Positions 8,031-20,000 of a stretch of DNA of 30,750 nt are shown here, piece after piece. Origin of the DNA: Candidatus Omnitrophota bacterium (GTDB taxonomy: Bacteria; Omnitrophota; Gorgyraeia; 2-01-FULL-45-10); assembly GCA_026387165.1 (NCBI GenBank), contig JAPLMG010000012.1, forward strand, positions 1 through 30,750, read 5' to 3'. A program made the position numbers and the translations under genes. Position 1 is the first letter of the stretch. Each line of letters starts with the position of its first letter. The notes under the pieces are model-generated. The model worked only from the letters and a program-made list of their open reading frames with translations. It ran no database searches and was not told where the DNA came from.

Positions 8031-11000
8031 GACGCCAGAAGGATAGCCGTAGAAATAGGCAATAAGAAGCCGCAGGTCGACGCAGATACAATAACGGATG
8101 AAATATTGCGTATTTACAGATACAATCCTGATAAAAAAGAGATAATCTCTAAGTGGGTTATTTTTATTGGCTTAGATGCCGCCATGGATATATTGAGCAA
8201 GATCTACAGACATCCTAACATGGGATTCGCTAAGCGCATGAAGGCATTTTTTGACGAGATGATAAAGTCCAAGGATGGCGCTGAGATATTTGCAAGATCA
8301 CCCGAGACCGATAGATTTATAAGAGAACCCGCGCGCTTTACGCGCATACTCATGAGGCAGAGGCTCACAGAAAAAGGAGACGCTGACGGCAAGCTCGTCA
8401 AGGCGCTCATGGATTCCATCCAGAGCGACGTTGACCCCGAAAAGAGCAATAAGGCCGCTTACGAGAAATTCAGGGACAAGATACATTCCGAAAACAACGC
8501 GGCGGCCTACCTTAAATCCGGCATACGGAATAAGACGTTATTCGATACTTTCCCCGAGATAAGGGATCTCGACCTGTTGTGTTATGAGAAGGTCCAGGAC
8601 TACGCTACCATGATGGCGCATACGATGCGCATCCTTGACAACCTCCAGATCTTAGATGACGCGGCGAGAATAGAGGGAGCCATCGTAAAGGCGAAACAAA
8701 GATCCGACGATAAGAAGGTATACGAACTTACCATGCAGCTCGAGGAGGCGTTCGAAAGCTATAAGGAGCGAAGCGACGGCCAGCTTGCCGCGCTGACCAA
8801 GGAAGGCTTCATGGATCTTGTAAGCCTGTACGGAGAGATCGCCCGGCTTACGATAGAAGCCCCGCCGGAGACCGGCAAGATAAACAGCGTCGACGGCCGC
8901 ACTCTGATATGGATGCTCGTGCTTTTGCACGACATGGGCAAGTCCGATTCATGGCCGCAGCATATAGAGCTCTCCGCACAAATGCTGAAGATGATGCTTA
9001 AGCGTTTCGGGTGGCACGATAAGCTCATTGGTTTGGCCGCCACACTGGTAAATAACCACAGCCTTATCAGCCGCGTAGGATTGGGAGAAGACTCGTATTT
9101 CGGCTTAAAAGAGTTTACAAGAGCCGCAAACGGCGTCACTGTTACCGATCCCAAGGGTGAGTTAATAGGCAAAAGGCAGGCCTTCATAAATATAATGGGC
9201 ATGCTCAACATAGCCGACATAAGAGGAGTAGGCCCCGGCGGCAAATTCACGCCAGAAAAATTAAGCGCTTTTGTCAAGTTCAGCAGGATGACGCCGAAAG
9301 AGCTGAAAGATAAGATCAGGAGCCCCGAGCTCCGTTATTCCGGGATAGGGCTCGCAAAGAAGATAGCCCCAAAGGATGAATTCTTCAAACAGATGATCGA
9401 GATATTGAAAGGAGCGCGCAGCAAAGGCGTCGGCATAGACAGAGACAAGATCAGCAATGAGCTTAAGGCCAGAGGCATAACATATTTAGAGTTCCTCGCG
9501 GATATGATGGCCTCCGATGAAGGGCTTGCTATACAGTTCATGGCGGGCATGAGCGAATGGGAAAAGAAATATGTCATAGGCGAGCCGGAGATGGGCGAGA
9601 GATTGGCGAACCTTATGTTGAGAAGGGACACCATGCCGAAGGTGACGGATCCTCTTGAGCGCAAAGTGAGGATCGCCATGCGCGTCAAGAGAGCAAGGGC
9701 TGCCATAGAAGACGGTAGGGACGGCCTGAACGCGCCCGATGCCTATACAGACGAAGAGATCGACGACGCAATTAGAAAAGGAGGCCTGGTAACGGCAGAG
9801 AGCATAAAGGGCAGGCTCGACAAGATGCCGGATGCCAGCAAAATGAAATGGAAAAAAGCCCTGGTATCCGCCCTGTTAAAACGCAAGCTTCTCACTCCGA
9901 AACTCACGCAATTTGAGAACTTCCTGGCGCAGTCGCATTTCTCCTATCTCGACGCCGCGGCAGGAGCTATGGAGAAGGATGAGTCGCTTGTTAAACTGCT
10001 CGTTGTCCTCTGGAAGGTCTGGCAGGTACAAGTCGGCGCCGACAGGACCGCTATGGGCCCGCTCCTCTATATTGCCTTCGAGACTTTGGAAAGAGATGAG
10101 ATACTCAGAAAAGGAGCTGTAGCCGCCCTGGAAAACTCGTTAAAGAACTTCAAGATAAATAAGATAGCGGGCAGCGATATTGATGAATTATACAAAGACC
10201 CTGTCTCGTATACGGACGCGGAGGTGGATGCCGCCCTTAAGGAAAAGTACGGCTCTCAAGCCGGAAATATCAGCGGCATACTGGGCGCCATACCGGATGA
10301 GAAAAATAAGATAGCAGAGCACAAAAGGATAATTTCCGAATTAGTGGACGGGAAGTTCCTGACGCCAAAGATACCCGGATATAGCTTAAGTTTCAGAGAA
10401 GAGCCCAAGGGCGCGCCCGGCGCCCAGAACAAGGTAATCGTCTGCACGATACTCGCTGAGGGCGTTAAGATCAAAAAGACCGACAAGACCAGGCCCATAG
10501 CCGTTGAGCGGTATTCCTATATTAAAGTATCGGGCGAATTGGAAAAGGCAGATAAGGCGTCCCATAAAGCTATCAGTGATATGGAGAGCTCGGGGAGGAT
10601 ATTGATAGAGGACTCCAAGCTCGACGTAGGTGAAGTGCATAAAGAACAGAGGCTTAATCGCATCAATAACAAGGATGAAGCGATCAAGCAAAAAGAGAGA
10701 GACGAGGAAAAGAAGAGGGTGGAGAAGAGCCTTAAGGCGCAGGGCTTATTGCCCGCGGGCCGAAGCATAGACGATGCAATCGATTTAGCAATGCGTCGCG
10801 ATACGGTCATAAGATATTTAGATGAAAAGGACAACAATAAAGAAAAGAGTAAAGTGCTCTTAAGGCCGCTTGTTCTCGAAGATATGACGCCAGTTGAAGC
10901 GGCCGCGATAATTGGCGCTCTCTATAAGATGGGAGAAACATTAAAGCCGGGCGAGATCGCTCATATAGTATATGAAGAAGACGGCGCAGTCAAGATAGAG

Positions 11001-14000
11001 GGCCCGGATAACGGAAAAGACGCCGAGGCCGCTTTCAATAACGCGCTCGCCGCCATGAAGGTCGACAGGACACAGCTGGGCAGGGATAACAAGACCGTAT
11101 ATGAACTGCGTAAAGAATCGCGCGAACGCATAGATATGTGGTCCGTCGATTGGGAGAAGGAACTCAAGGAGATAGAAACTCTTGATGATGAAGCTCTCGT
11201 CACAGAGCTTAAGCAAGAGAGCATTATCGCCGATATGTTAAATGCCCTCAAAGGAGAAAAAAATAATTGGTTCGCTAAGACCGGCCTCGTAAGCGGTCTG
11301 TGGGACAAGTTTATCGGATCAAACGATGATAAAAAAGGCGGTCTTCAAATAAGAGAGTCTCTGAAAAAAGCCCTGAAGATATTATATACAGGACAGAATA
11401 TCGCCATACCTGAAGATGATACCGGCCTGATGAATTTCATATTGAACACGGTGCGTCCGCAGATAGAGTCCAAATTCATGGACGGCGTCGATATGATAAA
11501 AAATCAGCACCGCGGAGTGGCAGAGATCAGGGAAGCCAATAAAGCATGGAAGGATGATAAGAAGGATGAAGACGAGAGAAGGAAGGGCGCGAAGAAATTA
11601 TTGCTTCAGGCCAGGGCGCTCGAGATAGAAGCGATAAGGCTTGCTCTTACAGCCGTGGCGATGATGGCGATAGAATTGGCGGAAGAAGGCAAACCTATAG
11701 GAGATCCCGGGATCATAGGAGATCCGGCGGCGCTGGAAGCCGAAGCAAAGGACGAAACGAAGCTCCTGCAGGCAGATTATAACAGGCACTACGGCGTTGT
11801 TCCCGTAATAATAGCGAGCGGAGAAGGTTCGCGCCGCTCGCCGGACAACCAGATGAACAAGAGCTTCGACGAGATACTCGGCACTTCCAACGTCAACAAG
11901 CTGTACGGCGCGATCTCATTCATGTCGAGAGGGATAAGGCCGGTTGTGACACTGGGCAAGAACACGCTCACCTCCATGTTGAACAGGGAGGGTATGTATA
12001 ACGAGGCCAAGAAGATCCTTGCCGCGTCCTCAGGCACGGCCCTGGAAGAGATAGACGAGAATGTAGTCAGTTTCGTCAAGAGCCGCGGCACCGTCCCGGA
12101 CAACGCGATCCTCATCATAAAAGAGGATGACGAGGCGGGCGGCCACGGGTCAAATACTCACATGGCGATGGAAGTCTACGCGAAGGGCAATCTGGAGGTC
12201 ACGGGTGCGCACAGAAGATTTGTCAAACAGATCAGAGATCTCTCGAAGCCGGATAAGCTCGATAGGATATATAAGATCGTCGATAACAGAAAAAATAAAC
12301 CCGATAGATTAGACAAAGCCATGACCGGCGTTGCAGCCGCGCTATGGTGTCTGAAGCATGAGGAAGGCCAGGATGTCAAGGCGATCATAGAAGAGATGGG
12401 AAGGCAGAAGAGATTTGATACATACGAGCCGAGGATAAAACAGCTGTACCAGTACTATGAGGGAAGGATAGACGGAGCGAAGATGAAGGATATCGGGATG
12501 TTCCAGGTCCATTTTGGCGAGCACTCCCCGCTGGAGCTCGATACGATGGTCCATACCGGGTTCGTCGCCTTCTTGAAAGGCGTGAGCGAGAGGACGGTGG
12601 CTACTACCTGCTCAAGGCAATCCCTCGAGATAAAGAACAAGGGCAATTTCGTATTTGACAGCGTCGGCAGGCAGTTGATGCTGGGAGACTGGCATAAGAT
12701 AATGATGATAGTCGATCCGGGCCGTATAAGAAGCGGTGAGGTGGAACGCAGGATCGAGCAGCTGAAGAAAGAAGCAAGCTTCTACCATCCGGCGATGGAC
12801 GAGGTATTGGACCTGTTGAGGGAGATAAAGAAGAAGATAAAAGAGATAGATGAGTCGAAAGAAGGCTGGAGCAGGATAAGCAAAGAGACGAAGAAAGAGA
12901 TGGCGCCGCTTACCAAGAAACTCTCCGAGAAATTGCAGGAGCTGTTCAACGCGGCCATAAAAGCCAAGGTCATCTCCGGGCCGAACATAGACAAGGACGG
13001 CAAGACGATTGAGAAGGATATAGAGCTATTGTCTTTCATACAGGAGCTGTTGAGCGACAAAAAGAACGCTCTCATAGCCGAGCGCGGCCCTGGTAAGGCA
13101 TTCATGCCCATCAACACGAATAAGACGATATTTACAAAAGAGCTCTGGGAGCAGGCAATGAAGACGAACCCGAAAGACGGCACGCAGACATCGCTCTTAT
13201 TTGATTACCCGTCTGCGGAAGATCCGACCAAGTTCGATATAGGATTCCTCGCGTGGGAGTATACTCTCGTTATGAGCGAGAAGTACAGGCAGACGTCGCC
13301 TGCCGATAGACGCAAGCAATTCCCGGGCGGCGGTTATCCGGTCTCTACTGTCGATCAGGGCCTGGTGGGGTTTGAGCCAAAAAGTTTCGAAAGAAGCGGA
13401 CTAAAGGATATCAAGACGGTCAACAGCTCCATAAATGACTTCGTGGAATACAGCAGAAGGCAGCTGCCGAAAGATACCGTCGAAGCGGACGACGCTTTCC
13501 TATTTACGATGATGGACGGCCGTGATGTTCTGGCTAAAGGCAACAGAAAGACCTATGAGGAGGTATTCAGAAAAGGCGGCACCATCAGGCTCGAAGGCCT
13601 GTTTTATCATGACTTCCATTCCACGATAGAGAGCGAAAGAGACCGTCCGACGGTGCTCGAGAATGTCTCTATAAAGAGAAGCTACATATCGGCCGGCAGC
13701 GAGATCAAGGGTGAAGAGATAAATTGCATACTCAGGAATGCGTATCTGGGATGGGGGGACGGCTACAAGAACCTTTACGCGCGCGACACCGTGATACCCG
13801 AAGGCAGACAGCTTGAGCCTGTAGCGGGCAGCGGATTATATGAAGTCGTCGGCATGATGGCTCCGGAAATAGCGTTGGCCGGATCGATAGAAAGCAAAAA
13901 TAATGGCGCCGAGAGAAAAGCTTTTATAGATGAAGTAATAAGAGGTGCCCATGACGGTATCCTGAACTTCAAGGCCGGTATTGAAGGACCGGTAAGAGAA

Positions 14001-17000
14001 GCCGGGCGCCTGACGAGTATAGCGGCGGCGCTGTGGTATCTCGGGAATATAGCCGGTAAGCCGGATATTGCCCGGGGAGCTCAGACAGCACTTGCTAATG
14101 GCCGCGTCAACAGCATCATAAACGCCCTGGACGATATAAACGGAAATATATCTTTGGCGCAGAAGATATCTTCAAGAACGGGCGTCGTGGATAAGATCGC
14201 TGAGATCGACCGCATTCTTGGCGGAGGAGAAGATCCGGGCCTCAAAATAAGCGCGGCGTCGCACTCGTATGAAAAACATAAATTGCAGGAGCGGATCCTG
14301 GCGATAGCGCAGACTCTATGGGCCATCGATAGTTTTGGCGGTAATAAAGCTGCCGGGACAGTGACGATAAAGGAAGCTGTAGTCAAGGAGCTCGCGAAGC
14401 AGGGCGCATTGCAGGACGAATTGATAAAGCTGGGGGGCGACGCGCAGGTTATCCTGACCGGCAAGGCGGAAGAATTTAAATTCGAGAAGACGGATAAAGA
14501 AGCGCCGCACAAGATAAATGAGGCAGTCAAGGTATTGATAGCGAAGCTGCAGGCTTGTGAATCGACCCCTGCGATATCCCTTCTTATAGAAGGTCTGGGG
14601 AGACTGCTCGATAGGTCGAAACTTCATAAGGAAATAGCGAATGCCTTTGATAATACGGAAAGAGAGCTCGAGTACCTTACGCCCGTTATAGACAGTGAGG
14701 GCGCCACCCCGAAGATAGAGCCGGAATTTACCGCGGAGATGTCCGATTTTATCGGTAAGATAAATGATACAAGGCCCGTCATGGAAGACGCGGTGACGAT
14801 TTCTAAAGACCGCCTCAGCGAACTGTATGATCATGTTACGAAGAAGGGCGGCGCCATAGTAGATAAGAACGGCAAACATTTCGAGCTTAAGCTTGCGGGT
14901 AAGATAAACACCCTGTATGACCTGATAGGTTCGAAGAATTTTAAGGGAGAAGACTGCTCGGACGGTACGCGGTTATTTGGCAATTTGAACATGGATACGA
15001 CGTCTCATATAGGTAATACCTGCTATATATGGGACGTGATGCTGCGCCACGCATATGTAGGCAAAGGGTGGGGGTTAAGGGATTGTGACGCCAGAAATAC
15101 GGTCTTCTCCGACCATAGCCTTAAAGCGCGGACACATCCGGGAGATAGCGAAAAATTCACTATGCTTCTCCAGGCGCACAGGAACGACGGAAATATGTAC
15201 GCGTATACCGCCGCTATCGGCTCCACATTCGATAATTCATATATCGGAGTAAATTCCGGCCACGCGCTGAGGGGCATGAGCAACAGAAGGGCATATATAA
15301 ATGTGAGAGCCATCGATACTATCATACCGGAAGGCAGGAATGTGCCTCCCGGCTCGGTCATCACAGGTATTATGAAAGAGGAGATGGATCTGGCGGCTCT
15401 CATCATGGACTCATCCGACAACGAAGCATACGATCTTATCGTTGAGCTCCTCGGAGATACCGAGAACGAAGGGCGTTTCACGAGCGCCGCGGTGGCATTA
15501 CATCTCGTGGGAGAGGGGAAAACCCGGGCTATAATGGGTCGTCTTACCAGCAGGGAGCGAGTGATAAAGGGCACTATAGCGGAACATATTAATAAGGATG
15601 CCGAATATCTTGAGACATTGACAGAGAGAATGCAGGTCCTCGAACCGATCCTGAGGACAAAAGCTCAGCTGGCTACGAAGTTGGCGATAGCTCCGGAGAC
15701 CGAGCTTAAAGAGTATGCCGAGCGCGGCCGTCTCGATAATATATCACCGGCGATACTGAGGCTGGCCAAGAAGATCCCGTCTGAAAAGCGCGGAAAGGTA
15801 AAGGCGGAGAAGGGAAATCCGTGGCAGGAAAAGTTTGAGCCTATATCGGAATGGGATAAAGCCTTCCACGCGTTTGTCGATAACGATAAAAAAGAGGTGG
15901 CGAAGCTAAAGAAGCTTGAAGAAGATAGGGTGCTGGACAGGGTAACTATATATGTAGAGATCGGCAAGAAGCCGGAACCGGGCAAAGTAAGCGAAGAAGT
16001 GCGCGCGTTCAGCTTCTGGGTGCCCAATTACGAGAAGGCCGCTCTTAGTCCGGAGATCAAGCAGGTAATAGACAGATATGCGGTGACGTTTGTTTACTGG
16101 CTTGCCGTAATGTTCGGCTCTCACATGATGCATGTTGCCGGGCCGAAAAGGCTTGCTGAGGCTGTCGAGAAGACGTTCAAAACCAATGTGCCGGAAGCGG
16201 ATGGTAAGAAGTTTTTGCGTCCCGAATACAGGGCCATATACGGAGAGTTTGAGATAAGGCATGTTTTATCTGAAAATGAGGAAACTGCGCTAAAGGATAG
16301 AGTAATAGCTACAAAAAAAGATAAAGACAAAGAAAAAAAATATATGGGCATAGCTGCGGGTACCGGATATGCCTGCGGTGTGGCCGATGCGACCGGCGCT
16401 GTGATGGGCTACTGCGCCGAAGCCGGCATGGCGCCTATAGATATGTATGAAAAGGCCGAAGGCCATAGAGTATCCAAGTTGGAAGGCGCTCAACAAAAGT
16501 ACAGCGCGCAATACGCGCTTCTTATAATGGCGCCCCAGGCGGGGATCGACATGGAGCGCCAGACTCAGTTTATCGCGGCCATAGCCGAAGCAAAGCTGCT
16601 CGGCAGTTTCGACTTCTCCAAATACGAAAGTAACCCTGCCGGAGAGCTGGCCATGTATAACGACCTTATGGTCCTTGCCAAAGGTGAATCAACGCCTCTC
16701 GGCATATTCATAAGAAGTATCTATCGACCCGGCATGGGAAAAGAAACCTTTATCAAAGCCTTAAGGCAGGCGATATCAGGTCAACCGCTCGGGCCTCAGC
16801 TTGCGGCATTGCTTGGCGGCGATGTCTTCGCGAAATTGAAAGGCAAGCTGCCGGAAGAATGGCTCGGCATCGTATTTGAGCACATCTCCGATAATCTGAT
16901 GGGCCTCGCGGTCGAGAAAAATAAGGAGGAGCTTAAGAGAAAAGCGGAAAAAGAAGGTAACATATTCAGCGAAGACGCCCTGAAGGAGAGCTTCAAGAGG

Positions 17001-20000
17001 CTCCTTGGCGAGAAATTGAAAGGCGTTAAAGAGCCGAAGGACTGGACCGCTGTATTCATTGAACTATTTGCCAATAAGGCCGATATAAAACTTCCAGAAG
17101 CGAAGAAGGAAGAGGATAAGAAGGGATGGATAGTCAGCGCTATCAACGAAATAGTAAAAGAGCTGGCAAAGAGCCAGGATGTGAAATTGAAAGAAGATAC
17201 CGCGCAATGGGTTAACGAACTGATAGAGGGGCTCACCGAAAAGATAGCCCTGGGACTAGATAAGGCGCAAGGAGAGGCGCTAAAGAAGGCCATTGACGAA
17301 ATAGAGGATGCCGATAATCCCAATATTCAGGACAGCAGAAAGTTCGCCCAGCTCTTGAGCCATTTTACGGACCCCAAGATCGTATTGCTGCTTAAGTTAC
17401 TGAGGGATATATTGCAGATGAGGGACCTCTCCGACAAGATAGGTGATGACGGATTGAGGTTAAAGTATGTGCGCGCGCTTTTGGATGCCCCGAAAAAAAG
17501 AGGCCAGTTCAAGAAATATTTCCAAGATGGAAAGATGGTTGAAGAAACGCCGCAAGCCGTAAAATATCTTTACAACGAGGCCGTAAGGACCGAGAAGATA
17601 GATAAAGAGAGAGCTGAGGTGATGTATCACCAGATCGGCAGGTACTTCGCGGAAGGCCTCTACCGCGCCTATAAGTTAGTCGGAGTAAAGAAGGTCATTC
17701 TTTTCGGCCGAATGGTCTCCGAGAGCGCCAAGAAGCCTGTAGTGGAGAAGGCCCAGGAGATATTGGAAAAAGAGTACGGGCTGAAGAAGCGGGATTTCGA
17801 AGTCGTGCGCGCCGACGACCTTGCCGAAGAAAGATGCAAGAGCGAATTGGCGGCGGACGTTAAAGATAGAGATGCGAAGATAGAGGAAGCTAAGGAGCTC
17901 GTCACCGAATACGGTCAGGCTATAGGAGCCGGATACGCCATTAAGAATCAGTGCGATAAAGATGGGGTCGGGGTGCCTGGTAATGATCCAGAGCGGTGGG
18001 AACGATATGTCCAGCTGGACCTTGGCGGAAGCGATATGAAGATGGTAGCTATGAGGATCAGGACCGATGAAAATGGCAACCGCCTGGAGGAAGTGCTTTA
18101 TACGCATAAACATGTTTGGGATCCCAGGAACTTTAAGGATCCGAGCGTGCACATAAGCATCATGAAGGAGCATCTGGAGAAGGCGATAGAGGGCTCCAGT
18201 AAGAAGGACGAAGATGACAAGCACAAAGATGACAAGCACAAATGGGTGGGCGATCCTCTCTTTACATTAGAGAATGTCAGAGGCATAAGTATAAGCTGGG
18301 CAGGGCAGGTAGTTGACGGAAAGGTCGCCGGCGAAAAAGCGAGGATAGTCACCGGCCTGGACGATGTAGGTTACGAAAAGATAAAGAATATCCGCGAGAT
18401 AATGGAGAAGGAATACAGCAAGCCTACCATTCTATTGAACGACGGCGACGCCGGAGCGGTTTGGGCCGCGGTTACCGATGTCATAATAAATAAAGCAAGA
18501 GGGGCAGGCAGGGCGGGTGAAGTTGCTACGCTGATTCCGGCGCCGCCTTCTGGCGGTACGCCTGCAGCATCCGCGCCTGCAGCGCCTGCAGCGCCTGCAG
18601 CGCCGCCGACACTTATCGAGCAGATCTTTGCGCAGTATGGTAAAGGAGGGATAAAGCAGGTAAGAGAGCTGGCGCCGGGATTGGGAGCGAACCAGCCGCG
18701 ATCAATCAAAACTGATACAGGTGAATTTGTGCTCGTAAAGAGTTCTTTACGAAAAACTCCGGCCTCGATCGAGTGGGAATGCTCGCTTTTCGAGCGCTTA
18801 AAGGAAAAGGGATTTACACCTGTTCCGCAGCTCTACAGGACATCCAGCGGAGCGCCATTTGTTAAAGCAGGCAATGATCTGTACAAATTATACGAATTTA
18901 AACAGGGCGCGCAGGTTAAATGGGGAGATATTAAGGGCGCTAAGGCCGCCGAAGCCGCAAAAATTCAGGCATTATATCATAATGCTGTGAAAGGTATTGA
19001 GCCGCAAGGATTAAATTTAATTACCTCAGAAAGGCTCTATCCTCTTGCTGATCTATTAAATCCGTCTGAAATGCGCGCATGGTTCCATAATGCCAGGGAC
19101 GCATTGCCCGCCGATGTCTTTAACTTCTTCGGATCCCAGCTTGATGAGCTTGAGAAAAACGTACCGGCCCGGGGTTATGCAAGCCTGCCCCAACTTATTA
19201 TTCACGGTGATTACAATTCAAATAATATACTTTTCGCAGGCGATAGCATCTCCGGACTGATAGATTTTGATTACGCGAGAAAGGCCCTTCGTATAACTGG
19301 CCTGGCTAACGGCGCGATAAATATAGATTGGAACAGCAGTGAGCCGCTTAAAGATTTAATAGCCTATCTGCGCGCTTATCAAGAAAACGCGGACGATAGA
19401 TTAACCCCTGAGGAATTGAAGGCCCTACCCGAGGCCTATCGCGCCTGGTTCATAGAGGGAGCGGGCAAGGCGATATATGGCATCGTCAGCGGCCGCACGG
19501 AAATTTCCGGACAGAAGATCGAAGATATTATTACAGGCAGCCGGAATAATTTAATAGCTCTTGACGAATCTATTAAACGCGGTGACTGGGAACGCCTGTC
19601 AGCTGAGCTGAATCGAACGCAAGCAGCCGCGCCGGCAGCGCCTGCGGTTGAAGAATTAGAGCCGACCGCCGCGCAGCCAACTCCTGAAGAATTGATTACG
19701 CCGCCTGCGCCGGGCGAAGCGCCTCCGCGGCAGGAAAGAGGCAAGGGTTCAGTGGCTTCGGCCCTGAAGGATCTTTACGGCAAATTCAGGAACGAAGAGA
19801 TAACGGTCCAGCGCCTGATAGAGGCGCGCGTCTTCTCGGCGACGACGGTGAGAAAAGAGCTTGAGATGCTCGAACTGCTCGGCCTTATAGATGTCGACAG
19901 GAAGTCCGCGCCGCACAAATATATATTGAAGTCGGATATACGCAACCTCTCTCCTCCGGAGATCCTCGCTATCTGCGCGATACCAGGGATGGATCTCTAC

